Assembly: GCA_041687435.1 (NCBI GenBank)
Contig: JAWLBX010000002.1
Coordinates: 124,001-188,000 of the forward strand
Source: JACKII01 sp041687435
GTDB taxonomy: Bacteria > Pseudomonadota > Alphaproteobacteria > Bin95
DNA: 64,000 bases
Direction: 5' to 3'
Position numbers and translations under genes: made by a program. Under the pieces are notes generated by a model that saw only the letters and a program-made list of their open reading frames with translations, was not told the origin of the DNA and made no database searches. How positions within the stretch are numbered: the first letter of the stretch is position 1; each line of letters opens with the position of its first letter. Shown one piece after another: positions 37,445-45,928 of this stretch.

Positions 37445-38332
37445 ATGCCCCAGGTTCCCACCGAACAGATTCCCGGCGTCTACCGCCGCAAGATCAGCGA
37501 CATCGTCGTCACCGCGGTAACGGACGGCTACCTCGACGGTGCGCTCAGCGTGCTGCACAACATTACGGAGGAGCAGGGTCAAAGCCTGATCCGCGAGAAT
37601 TTCGGGCCGGACCAGGGGCGGCGCACCAGCGTCAACACCTTCCTGATTCAAAGCCAGGGCCGCACGGCCATCGTCGATACCGGCTCCGGATCCTATATGG
37701 GGCCAACCGCCGGCTGGCAGTTGAAAATGCTGGAAATCGCCGGGGTCAAGGCCAGCGACATCGACACCATCATGCTGACCCACATGCATCCGGACCATTC
37801 CGCCGGCCTCAGCGACCGTGAGACCTGGAAGCCGTTCTACGAAAACGCTGAACTGGTCTGCCACGAAAACGAACTGCCGCACTGGGAAGACGACGCGGCC
37901 ATGGCCAAGGGCACGGACCGGGAAAAAGCGCTCTATTTCCAATGCACGCGCGAGCAGGTCGGCCCCTACAAGGACCGCATGCGGACTTTCAATAAGGAGC
38001 AGGAGATGTTTCCGGGCGTCGTCGCCTTGCCCGCGAACGGCCACACGCCGGGCCACACCATGTATCAAATCCAGTCCGGCAACGAGCAGTTGCTAATCTG
38101 GGGCGACACCGTGCACGTGCCGGAAATTCAAGCGCCGCACCCGGAAGTCTGCATCGACTTCGACACCGACAAGGACAAAGCCGCCGCCAGCCGCCGCCGT
38201 GTGTTCGACATGGTGGCAGCCGACCGGCTATTGGTCGCCGGCATGCACCTACACTTCCCCGCCTTCAGTCATCTGGTGAAGCGCGGCGGCGGCTATCACA
38301 TCGTCCCGGAAACCTGGAAATTCCAGATGTAG
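37445..38332 (+). CDS. MBL-fold metallohydrolase
   Basis: A 295-aa metallo-beta-lactamase-fold protein. The metal motif is TIMLTHMHPDHSAGL (about 109-123, H-x-H-x-D-H), with further ligands in GHTPGHTMYQI (about 201) and WGDTVHVPE (about 219), and the last His in VAGMHLHFP. No signal peptide is seen. It resembles lactonase or hydrolase members rather than beta-lactamases. GGAAG is about 10 nt before ATG 37445. Its place in the plus-strand run suggests hydrolysis of an ester, thioester or lactone intermediate. Confidence 0.9.
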   Translation: MPQVPTEQIPGVYRRKISDIVVTAVTDGYLDGALSVLHNITEEQGQSLIRENFGPDQGRRTSVNTFLIQSQGRTAIVDTGSGSYMGPTAGWQLKMLEIAGVKASDIDTIMLTHMHPDHSAGLSDRETWKPFYENAELVCHENELPHWEDDAAMAKGTDREKALYFQCTREQVGPYKDRMRTFNKEQEMFPGVVALPANGHTPGHTMYQIQSGNEQLLIWGDTVHVPEIQAPHPEVCIDFDTDKDKAAASRRRVFDMVAADRLLVAGMHLHFPAFSHLVKRGGGYHIVPETWKFQM

Positions 38333-38346
38333 GGAGGGCCCGGTCC

Positions 38347-39135
38347 ATGCCTTGGATCGAAGTAAACGGCGCCAGTCTTCATTACAGCCTGGATGGGCCG
38401 GAGACCGGCAAGCCGCTGGTACTGGTACACGAGCTTGGCGGAACTCTCCATAGCTGGCAGCCGCTGATTCCGAAGGTGGTGCTCGCCGGGCACCGCGTGC
38501 TGCGCTGGGATTGGCGCGGCTCTGGCCTCTCGGAGAAAATCCGCGGGCCTTTCTCCATCGACGACATGTGCGCCGATCTGGCTGCGTTGATGGATGCGGT
38601 TGGCTTCCCGCAGCCGGCGGATATGGTTGGCACGGCGCTTGGCGGTGGCATTGCCATCGCCTTTGCCGCACGCCACCCGGCCAAAGTGCGCAAGCTGGTG
38701 GCCTCCAGCCCCGCCACCGGCGGCGGCAATGCCTCGCGCGACATGCTGCTGACCCGCGCGGCCGGCGTTGAGAAGGACGGCATGCGTGCCTTTGCCGACC
38801 AGAGCATGGCCCGCTCCTACCCGGAGGCCTACCGGACGGACCCGGCGGCCTTCGCCGAATACCGCAACCGCTGGATCTGCAACGATCCCGCCAGCTTTGC
38901 CGCGCACAACCGCATGCTGGCCGAGATGGACGAGGGGCCAAACTTCGCCCGCATCGCCTGCCCGGCACTCATCCTTTCCGGCACCGACGATCCGCTGCGG
39001 ACACCCGCCGCGGTGCAGGAAATCGCCAACGCCATTCCAGGGGCTAACTACCGGGAACTGCCGACCGGCCATTTCCTCCCGGTCTATTCTCCGGACCTGT
39101 GGGCGGAAACCGTGCTGCCGTTTCTGAAAGACTGA
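38347..39135 (+). CDS. alpha/beta-hydrolase-fold protein 1, nucleophile Ser replaced by Ala
   Basis: A 262-aa protein close in layout to 3-oxoadipate enol-lactonase (MPWIEVNGASLHYSLDGPE, VLVHELGG, DWRGSGLS). The nucleophile elbow, normally G-x-S-x-G-G, reads GTALGGG (about 98-104), with Ala where Ser should be. The acid (SGTDDPL, about 213) and His (TGHFLPV, about 241) are kept. It therefore should not form an acyl-enzyme. A tandem paralogue with the same change follows after 17 nt. GGGAGGG precedes the ATG. A non-hydrolytic reaction such as a lyase, isomerase or cofactor-free oxygenase is possible but not shown. Confidence 0.88.
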   Translation: MPWIEVNGASLHYSLDGPETGKPLVLVHELGGTLHSWQPLIPKVVLAGHRVLRWDWRGSGLSEKIRGPFSIDDMCADLAALMDAVGFPQPADMVGTALGGGIAIAFAARHPAKVRKLVASSPATGGGNASRDMLLTRAAGVEKDGMRAFADQSMARSYPEAYRTDPAAFAEYRNRWICNDPASFAAHNRMLAEMDEGPNFARIACPALILSGTDDPLRTPAAVQEIANAIPGANYRELPTGHFLPVYSPDLWAETVLPFLKD

Positions 39136-39152
39136 CCGGGGGAGGCTGCATC

Positions 39153-39941
39153 ATGGCCTGGATCGAAGCGAACGGAGTCAGCCTCGAATATTTTCTGGAT
39201 GGGCCGGAAGGCGACCGCCCGCTGGTGCTGATCCACGAGTTGGGCGGCAGCGCCTATAGCTGGGACGCGATCCTGCCCGATTTGGTCGCCGCAGGCCGCC
39301 GTGTGCTGCGATGGCATTGGCGCGGAACCGGCATGTCGGAGAAGATCCGCGGCGAGCTGGCGGTCGATACCCTCTGTGCCGACCTGGCCGCCCTGATGGA
39401 TGCCCTCGGCTTTCCGCAGCCCGCGGATATTGCCGGCACGGCACTTGGCGGTGGCGTCGGCCTGGCGTTCGCCGCCCGCTATCCGTCCAGGGTTCGCAGG
39501 CTCGCCGTATCCAGCCCGGCGATCGGCGGCGGCAGCGGGATAGAGGCCATGCTGCGCGCGCGGGCGGACGAGGTGGAGCGGCAAGGGATGCGGCCGCTCG
39601 CAGATCAAAGCCTCGCGCGTTCCTACATGGAAAAATACCGCACCGATCCGGCGGCGTTCGCGGCTTACCGCAACCGCTGGATCGCCAACGATCCGGTCAG
39701 CTATGCCAGCCACAACCGCATGCTGGCTGCCATGGACGAGACTGCCCGCCTCGCCGATATCGCCTGCCCGACCCTTGTCATCGGCGGTACGGACGACCCG
39801 CTGCTGACCCCGGCGATGATGCAGCCGATTGCGGCGGCAATTCCCGGCGGCGAATACCGCGAATTGCCGACCGGCCATTTCCTGCCCGTCAACACGCCGC
39901 GGCTGTTCGTGACCGAGGTGCTGCCCTGGCTGGGGGCCTAA
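39153..39941 (+). CDS. alpha/beta-hydrolase-fold protein 2, nucleophile Ser replaced by Ala
   Basis: A 262-aa tandem paralogue of the preceding gene, with the same ends (MAWIEANGVSLEYFLDGPE, PTGHFLPVN). The elbow is again GTALGGGVG with Ala for Ser; the Asp (IGGTDDPLLTP) and His are conserved. Both copies keep the LVHELGG / LIHELGG oxyanion region and the WRGxGxSEKIRG segment, so the alteration is old and kept rather than random decay. GGGGGAGG precedes ATG 39153. Its stop overlaps the convergent DHA2 stop by 4 nt. Confidence 0.88.
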   Translation: MAWIEANGVSLEYFLDGPEGDRPLVLIHELGGSAYSWDAILPDLVAAGRRVLRWHWRGTGMSEKIRGELAVDTLCADLAALMDALGFPQPADIAGTALGGGVGLAFAARYPSRVRRLAVSSPAIGGGSGIEAMLRARADEVERQGMRPLADQSLARSYMEKYRTDPAAFAAYRNRWIANDPVSYASHNRMLAAMDETARLADIACPTLVIGGTDDPLLTPAMMQPIAAAIPGGEYRELPTGHFLPVNTPRLFVTEVLPWLGA

Positions 39942-41428
39942 TCGCGCCGCACGCGGAACAGAAAGGTTAGCGGCGCGGCAAGCAGCGGCACCACTGTCAT
40001 GAAGTGGAAGGCGTTGATATAGCCGACCATTGCGGCCTGCTTGCGCACCTGCTCGCCGGCCAATGCCTCGAAACTGGCGGTGCCGATTTCGCCAAAATGG
40101 GTGACCCAAGGCGCCAGCGCATAGTCGTTGAAGATTGTCACGAAGGTGATGAGGTAGGACCGCGCCTCTGCCGACGATTGCACCAGCACCATCAGAATGA
40201 CGGCGATGAACAGGCTGCTGCCCATCATCCGCATCAGCGAGAAAATGGCATTGCCTTGGGTCATCAGGTTCGGCGCCAGCGTGGAGAAGCTGAGCACCGC
40301 CATTGGCGTATAGGCCAAACCAAAGCCAAAGCCGTGCAGCAGGTTGGTCAGAACCACGTCCTCCATCGTCATGTTCATGTCCAGCGCCCCCATCCAGGCG
40401 CCGGCACCCGCCTGGATCAGCAGGCCGGCGCAAAAGGTGGCGCGCGCATTGATCCGGGTCAGGGTGGCGACGATGAAAAAGCTCAGAAAATTGCCAACCC
40501 CGCGCATGGCAATCAGATAGCCGACGATGCTTTGCGGGTAACCGCGCAAATCCTGCAACAGCGACGGGAACAGGATCATCGGCGTGTATTGCAGCATGCC
40601 CATGATCAGCGCAAACCAGATACCCAGCATGAAATTGCGATCGCGGAAAGCCGCGGCATCGAACAGCGGTTCCCGTGCGAACCTGGCATGAACGGCAAAG
40701 AAATAGGCAAAACCTGCCGCGATAATGCATTCGATGATGATTTCGGGCGACTCGAACCAGTCCTGACGCTGGCCGCGGTCGAACATCAACTGCAACGCGC
40801 TGATGGCACCGGCAATGAGGATAAAACCGATAAAATCAAAACGACGCGCGGTACCGCGCTCCTCATTGCCCAGCGAGAACATCACCGGGATGGTCGCGGC
40901 CAGGCCCAGCGGCAGGATCATGTAAAAGGACCAGCGCCAGCCCAGTAACTCGGCGATGAGCCCGCCGAAGGTGGGGCCGAGAATCGGCCCCATGACGCCG
41001 CCGACGCCCCAAAGCATCAACGCCATCGGGTGCTGGAACTTTTCGAACCGCCGCAGAATGATCGACTGGCCCATGGGGAAGATTGGCGCGCCGAATATGC
41101 CCTGAATGACGCGGAAAACCAGCAGCATCTCGAACGAATCCGCCAGGCCGCAGGCTACGGAAGAAAAGGTGAAGCCCAGCACCGAACCCAGCACCAGCCG
41201 CCGCCAGCCAAGCTTGGATGCGAGCCAGCCGGTCAGCGGCGTTGCTGCCGCGGTCGCGACCAGATTCAGGGTCAGAACCCAGGCGATCTGATCCTGGGTC
41301 GTCGACAGCGCGCCCCGCATTTCCGGCAGGATGACGGTAACGCTGGTAATGGTGACGCCAAACAGCACCGTCACCATCTGCACAGTGACGAGCGTCAGCC
41401 ATTGTTGGGCGGTAAAGGTGCGGATCAT
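39938..41428 (-). CDS. DHA2-family MFS multidrug efflux protein (EmrB/QacA type)
   Basis: A 496-aa, 14-helix drug:H+ antiporter. Hallmarks are VTVILPEMRGALSTTQDQIAWVLTLNLVATAA in helix 1-2, the LASKLGWRRLVLGSVLGFT loop 2-3 motif, and WGVGGVMGPILGPTFGGLIAELLGWRWSFYM (motif C, helix 5-6). It exports hydrophobic compounds from the inner membrane. No EmrA-type adaptor gene is adjacent. No clear ribosome-binding site is seen upstream. Its setting among aromatic-catabolism-like genes fits export of a toxic substrate or intermediate. Confidence 0.92.
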   Translation of the reverse strand: MIRTFTAQQWLTLVTVQMVTVLFGVTITSVTVILPEMRGALSTTQDQIAWVLTLNLVATAAATPLTGWLASKLGWRRLVLGSVLGFTFSSVACGLADSFEMLLVFRVIQGIFGAPIFPMGQSIILRRFEKFQHPMALMLWGVGGVMGPILGPTFGGLIAELLGWRWSFYMILPLGLAATIPVMFSLGNEERGTARRFDFIGFILIAGAISALQLMFDRGQRQDWFESPEIIIECIIAAGFAYFFAVHARFAREPLFDAAAFRDRNFMLGIWFALIMGMLQYTPMILFPSLLQDLRGYPQSIVGYLIAMRGVGNFLSFFIVATLTRINARATFCAGLLIQAGAGAWMGALDMNMTMEDVVLTNLLHGFGFGLAYTPMAVLSFSTLAPNLMTQGNAIFSLMRMMGSSLFIAVILMVLVQSSAEARSYLITFVTIFNDYALAPWVTHFGEIGTASFEALAGEQVRKQAAMVGYINAFHFMTVVPLLAAPLTFLFRVRRD

Positions 41429-41517
41429 TGGGCGGCCGGGCTGGCGGAACCGCCCACTATGGCCGCTTTCGCACCGGTGGCAAGCATGCTGTCACCTCAG
41501 TTGCCAGACCACCAGCC

Positions 41518-42321
41518 TCAGGACGGAGTGAAGCGGACTTCAACCGTTCCCAGAACCCCGAAATCGCCGACATGCACCTCCCCCGCCCGTGGCGGGATCA
41601 TCCGAGTACAGGTACCGGTGCTGATCACATCGCCCGCCTTCAGGCCATCGCCGAAGGCGGCGCGCGCATTGGCAAGCCAGTGCAGCACGTTCAGCGGGTG
41701 CCCCATGGCGTCGGCGCCCCTGCCCTCGCGCCGCAAACGGCCGTCCGTGTAGAGCGCTACCGGCGCCGCTGCCAGGTCGAGCGCGCGCCAGTCTTCGCAG
41801 CCTTCGCCCAGAATCAAATGCCCGGAGGCGCTGCCATCGGCCAGCACCCCTTCGATCGGCGGCAGATCAGCGTCGCGGAACCGGCACTGGGCCACCTCAA
41901 TCGCCGGACGAACGGCGGTGACGGCATCGGCCACCTCCTCCCGGCTATAGGCGGACGGCCGCGGCGGCAGCGACTGCCCCATGACCATGGCGAACTCGCA
42001 TTCCACCAGCGGCGTCACCAATGCCGCAAACGGAAGCGCTGCCGGACTGGGAAGGATGAACTGGCGGAACACCCGGCCATAGATCGGCTCTGCCGAGCGC
42101 AGCCTTTGCTGCATATCGGTATTGGTTGCAGCCACTTTCCAGCCGCCTTGCTCCCACCCCAGCAGCTCCGCCACGCGTTCGGCAACATTGTAAGCCGTAG
42201 CCCGGTCGGCCGGCACCAGGGCCGGAGGCAACGCAGCGGCATTCCGGCCTTCGCGCCGTGCAGCCGCCAGCAATTGGGCCAACTCCTCCTGGGCCGGTGT
42301 CAGTGGCGGATTCGATATCAT
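41518..42321 (-). CDS. 2-keto-4-pentenoate hydratase-like protein (FAH superfamily)
   Basis: A 267-aa protein of the MhpD/DmpE-type hydratase family. Marks are GWKVAATNTDMQQRL (about 61-75), metal ligands around VTPLVECEFAMVMGQSLP (Glu pair, about 101-118), AIEVAQCRFRD and the C-terminal GDVISTGTCTRMIPP (about 229-243). These enzymes hydrate 2-hydroxypenta-2,4-dienoate in meta-cleavage of aromatics, or decarboxylate oxalocrotonate. The ATG overlaps the boxB stop (ATGA), so translation is probably coupled. Relatives work after ring cleavage, unlike the classical box pathway. Confidence 0.88.
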   Translation of the reverse strand: MISNPPLTPAQEELAQLLAAARREGRNAAALPPALVPADRATAYNVAERVAELLGWEQGGWKVAATNTDMQQRLRSAEPIYGRVFRQFILPSPAALPFAALVTPLVECEFAMVMGQSLPPRPSAYSREEVADAVTAVRPAIEVAQCRFRDADLPPIEGVLADGSASGHLILGEGCEDWRALDLAAAPVALYTDGRLRREGRGADAMGHPLNVLHWLANARAAFGDGLKAGDVISTGTCTRMIPPRAGEVHVGDFGVLGTVEVRFTPS

Positions 42322-43776
42322 GCCGATAGCCTCACATACTCAAAATCACCGCCCTTGTTATCGATGCCAACCCGCGGCGGGGCGATCCATCTGGCATATT
42401 GCCCGGGCTCGGTCACCGGCTGCATCAGCGATTGGATGAATTCGGCATCGTCGGCGGTCGGCAGGAAGGCTGCCTTGCGACGACCCCAATCGCCTTCCCC
42501 CAGAATGTCGCCCGCGGGCGACACCAGCAGACCGGCAAAGCCGCCGATCTGGCGGTAAAAGGCTTGGTGCGGCAGCGTGATTTGGAAGTCGATGCCGCGG
42601 TCAGCCAGGATCTTGTTCCAGCGGGCCACGCCCTGGGCCGCATCCTGCACGTAGTCATCGCGCAGCCGCATGTTGAGCGCCTGCAATGCTGGCTCCTGCA
42701 CCTCCCGGAAGCTGCCGTCGACATGGCGCAGCACCGGGTAGGCGTCGTTCAACAGCCGATGATCGTCCTCGATGTGGGGCTCGCGGAAACGGCCCTTGAT
42801 GCCGGCGTTAAAGGCGTTGGCGGCGTTGGTCGAAAGCTCGTTGCCGAACAGGTCCAGCGTCAGCGCGTAGTGCAGGTTCGCCTTGCGCTGGATCGTCGGC
42901 AGGTCGATCACGCCGAGCGCGCGGATGCGCTCTGCATCGTAAGGGTCGGCGATGCCGGCCTCGTTCATCGCCTCCGCCGTGCGCTGGATGATGCGGCCGA
43001 TGCCGCGCTCGCCCACATGCATGTGATGGGCCTCCTCCATCAGCATGAAACGGCAGGTGCGCGACAGCGGGTCGAAGCCGGACTGGGCCAGGCTCTCCAG
43101 TTGCATCTTGCCGTCGCGGTCGGTGAAGAAGGTGAACATGAAGAACGACAGCCAGTCCGGCGTCCGCTCGTTGAAGGCACCCAGCATGCGCGGGCTGTCG
43201 GCATCGCCAGAGCGGCGGCGCAGCAGGTCCGCTGCCTCCTCCCGCCCATCCGCGCCAAAATACTTCTGCAGCAAATAGACCATGGCCCAGAGATGCCGGC
43301 CCTCCTCCACGTTCACCTGGAACAGGTTGCGCAGGTCATAGAGTGAGGGCGCGGTCTTGCCGAGGTGGCGCTGCTGCTCAACACTGGCCGGTTCCGTATC
43401 GCCCTGGATGACGATCAGGCGGCGCAGCAACGCGCGGTATTCGCCCGGCACCTCCTGCCAGGCAGGTTCGCCGTAATGCTGACCGAAGGGGATGGTGCGC
43501 CCCTCCTCCCTGGGCGCCAGCAGGATGCCCCAGCGGTATTCCGGCATCTTCACATAGTCGAACTTGGCCCAGCCGTCGCGGTCGACATTCACGGCGGTGC
43601 GCAGATAGACCAGCGATTCCTGAAAGCCTTCCGGCCCCATGTCCTTCCACCAATCCAGATAGCCCGGATGCCCAGCTCTCCAGCGCACGCAGCACGCGGC
43701 GGTCGCTGCCGAGGTCGACATTGTTGGGGATGGAGGTCGAATAATCGACGGCGCCGATACCGGAGGCAATGGTCAT
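42318..43776 (-). CDS. boxB: benzoyl-CoA 2,3-epoxidase subunit B, frameshifted near the 5' end
   Basis: The body matches BoxB, the di-iron oxygenase that epoxidises benzoyl-CoA with electrons from BoxA: WWKDMGPEGFQ, KMPEYRWGILLA, VIQGDTEPASVEQQRHLG, VNVEEGRHLWAMVYLL and LMEEAHHMHVGE carry the iron-ligand Glu/His sets. The N-terminus (MTIASGIGAVDYSTSIPNN up to RALESW) starts at 43776 in another frame. The frames join exactly if one G of the GGG (minus strand, 43671-43673) is removed, giving 485 aa and a canonical RALESWHPGYLDWW. No boxA or boxC lies in the window. It is either a sequencing error or a real lesion. Confidence 0.85.
43671..43673 (-). other. site of the apparent +1 frameshift in boxB
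   Basis: Minus-strand TGGGCAT, where the frame before reads E-S-W and the frame after reads H-P-G-Y-L-D-W-W. Removing one G from the GGG run restores a single frame from 43776 to 42318. The annotated span of 1459 nt is 3n+1, as expected for one extra base. Confidence 0.8.
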
Positions 43777-43872
43777 GGGCAGGCTCCCTGGAGGACTGTC
43801 GCTTTGCCTGCCGACTATAGCCCGGATGCCCGTGCGTTTCACTGGCAGTTTCACGCCGCAGCATGAACATGG

Positions 43873-43904
43873 AAAACCCCGCCGCTCCGGCTGGAACGGC
43901 GGGG
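43873..43904 (-). terminator. Rho-independent terminator after glnA
   Basis: CCCCGCCG (43877-43884) pairs with CGGCGGGG (43897-43904) around a 12-nt loop. On the minus strand the stem is followed by TTTTCC. It lies 36 nt past the glnA stop at 43940. Confidence 0.75.
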
Positions 43905-43939
43905 CTGGAATACGGGCTTGGCCCGGATACCGGCAGCGC

Positions 43940-45361
43940 TTAGCTGCTGTAGTACATCGCGAATTCAACCGGATGCGGGGTGTGCTCGAACCGGTAGACC
44001 TCTTCCATCTTCAGGTCGATATAGCCGCTGATCTGGTCGTCAGTGAACACGTCACCGGCAGTCAGGAAGCTGCGGTCGGCATCCAGCGCCGCCAGAGCGT
44101 CGCGCAGCGAGCCGCAGACGGTCGGGATGTCGGCCAGTTCTTCCGGCGGCAGATCGTACAGGTTTTTGTCCATCGCCTCGCCCGGATGGATCTTGTTCTT
44201 GATGCCATCGAGGCCGGCCATCAGCATGGCAGCGAAACCCAGGTACGGATTGCCGGCCGGATCCGGGAAGCGCACCTCGACGCGCTTGCCTTTCGGGCTC
44301 GCAACATACGGAATGCGGCAGGACGCCGAGCGGTTGCGGGCGGAATAGGCCAGCAACACCGGCGCCTCAAAACCGGGGATCAGGCGCTTGTAGCTGTTCG
44401 TGGTCGAGTTGGTGAAGGCATTCAGCGCACGGGCGTGCTTGATGATGCCGCCAATGTAGAACAGCGCCGTTTCCGACAGGTCGGCATAGAGATTGCCGGC
44501 GAAGGTCGGGGTGCCCTCTTTCCAGATCGACTGGTGAACGTGCATGCCGCTGCCATTGTCGCCCAAGATCGGCTTTGGCATGAAGGTCGCGGTCTTGCCA
44601 TAGCCGTGCGCAACCATCTGCACGACATATTTGTAGGTCTGCAGTTCGTCAGCCGATTTCACCAGCGTGTTGAACTTCAGACCCAGCTCATGCTGGGACG
44701 GCGCAACCTCGTGGTGGTGCTTTTCGACGTCCAGGCCCATCTGCGCCATGACGGATACCATTTCCGAGCGCATGTCCTGGGCGCTGTCGACCGGGGGAAC
44801 CGGGAAATAGCCGCCCTTGATGCCCGGGCGGTGGCCAGGGTTGCCGTCGGCAAATTCGGTGCCGCTGTTGTACGGGCCTTCGTTCGAGTCGAGCCTGAAA
44901 AAGGTGTGCTGCGTGTCGACGGCGAAACGGACGTCGTCGAACACGAAGAACTCAGCCTCCGGGCCAAAGAAGGCGGTATCGCCCACGCCGGTCGACTTCA
45001 GGTATTCCTGCGCATTCTTGGCGGTCGACCGCGGGCAGCGTTCATAGCGCTGGCCGCTGATCGGATCGTGCACGTCGCAGGTGATGATCATGGTCGGCTC
45101 GGCCGCGAACGGGTCCATGCACGCAGTCTCAACGTCGAGCTGCAGGCTCATGTCGGACTCGTTGATGGCTTTCCAGCCGGCGATGGACGAGCCATCGAAC
45201 ATGAAACCGTCTTCGAAGCAGTCTTCGTCGATGGTCGTGTGCCACTGGGTCAGATGCTGCAACTTGCCGCGCGGGTCGGTGAAGCGCAGGTCGACATGCT
45301 TGATGTCGTTGTCGGCAATCGCCTTCAGCACGTCTTCCGGCGTTTTACAGTTCAGCGTCAT
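43940..45361 (-). CDS. glnA: type I glutamine synthetase
   Basis: A 473-aa enzyme that joins ammonia to glutamate with ATP as a cytoplasmic dodecamer. Marks are FMFDGSSIAGWKAINESDM, FFGPEAEFFVFDD, the ammonia/glutamate site around NGSGMHVHQSIWK, and RNRSASCRIPYV. The adenylylation Tyr402 in NLYDLPPEE shows control by GlnE. The start at 45361 (MTLNCKTPEDV) follows GAGGAG; an in-frame start at 45379 would add six residues. glnB is 45 nt upstream, forming the usual glnBA operon with the sigma-54 promoter at 45799-45813. Confidence 0.97.
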   Translation of the reverse strand: MTLNCKTPEDVLKAIADNDIKHVDLRFTDPRGKLQHLTQWHTTIDEDCFEDGFMFDGSSIAGWKAINESDMSLQLDVETACMDPFAAEPTMIITCDVHDPISGQRYERCPRSTAKNAQEYLKSTGVGDTAFFGPEAEFFVFDDVRFAVDTQHTFFRLDSNEGPYNSGTEFADGNPGHRPGIKGGYFPVPPVDSAQDMRSEMVSVMAQMGLDVEKHHHEVAPSQHELGLKFNTLVKSADELQTYKYVVQMVAHGYGKTATFMPKPILGDNGSGMHVHQSIWKEGTPTFAGNLYADLSETALFYIGGIIKHARALNAFTNSTTNSYKRLIPGFEAPVLLAYSARNRSASCRIPYVASPKGKRVEVRFPDPAGNPYLGFAAMLMAGLDGIKNKIHPGEAMDKNLYDLPPEELADIPTVCGSLRDALAALDADRSFLTAGDVFTDDQISGYIDLKMEEVYRFEHTPHPVEFAMYYSS

Positions 45362-45406
45362 GGGGCAAGCTCTCCTCAAGAGGGATATTAACGGTGAATA
45401 ACGGTT

Positions 45407-45745
45407 CTATACAGCTTCGCTGCCGGTCTCGCCGGTGCGAATGCGGATGGCCTCGTCGACGGTGGAGACGAAAATCTTGCCGTCGCCGATACGGCCCGTA
45501 TGGGCGGCCTGCTGGATCGCCTCGATGGCGCGGGGCGCCATGTCGTCGTCGACCACAACCTCGATCTTCACCTTCGGCAAGAAATCGACGACATATTCGG
45601 CGCCGCGATAGAGCTCCGTATGGCCTTTTTGCCGGCCGAAGCCCTTGGCCTCCAGCACGGTCAGCCCCTTGACGCCAACCTCATGCAGGGCATCTTTGAC
45701 GTCGTCCAGCTTGAAGGGCTTGATGATAGCCTCGATCTTCTTCAT
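45407..45745 (-). CDS. glnB: nitrogen regulatory protein PII
   Basis: A 112-aa PII signal protein. The T-loop carries the uridylylation site Tyr51 (RGAEYVVDFLPK). The start MKKIEAIIKPFKLDDVKDAL, the B-loop GRIGDGKIFV and the C-terminal EAIRIRTGETG are typical. It senses 2-oxoglutarate/ATP/ADP and controls GlnE and NtrB. GAGG is about 10 nt before the ATG. It is the first gene of glnBA. Confidence 0.97.
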   Translation of the reverse strand: MKKIEAIIKPFKLDDVKDALHEVGVKGLTVLEAKGFGRQKGHTELYRGAEYVVDFLPKVKIEVVVDDDMAPRAIEAIQQAAHTGRIGDGKIFVSTVDEAIRIRTGETGSEAV

Positions 45746-45798
45746 GGGGCGTCAGCCTCGGTAAGAGTGCAAAGGGGTGCCGTTGAAAGCATCGAATT

Positions 45799-45813
45799 GC
45801 AATTAGCGTGCCA
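45799..45813 (-). promoter_or_regulatory. sigma-54 (RpoN) promoter of glnBA
   Basis: Minus-strand TGGCAC-GCTAA-TTGC matches the -24/-12 consensus TGGCAC-N5-TTGC exactly. The expected transcript start is about 45787, 42 nt before the glnB start codon. This fits NtrC-activated expression in nitrogen limitation. Confidence 0.85.
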
Positions 45814-45868
45814 TCCCCCGGACCGCAAGAAACTCTTGCCTTCCGGGCAGGCAGTTGCCGCAATTATG

Positions 45869-45885
45869 AATGCCAAAGGGGCATT
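45869..45885. promoter_or_regulatory. candidate NtrC enhancer (inverted repeat) upstream of glnBA
   Basis: AATGCC (45869-45874) and GGCATT (45880-45885) are inverted around 5 nt. The centre lies about 90 nt upstream of the predicted glnB transcript start, a usual enhancer distance. The half-sites are only roughly like the NtrC consensus, so this is tentative. Confidence 0.35.
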
Positions 45886-45928
45886 TGATTATTTCAAAGG
45901 CATATAGCGCCTGAATTTCAGGCTATGG

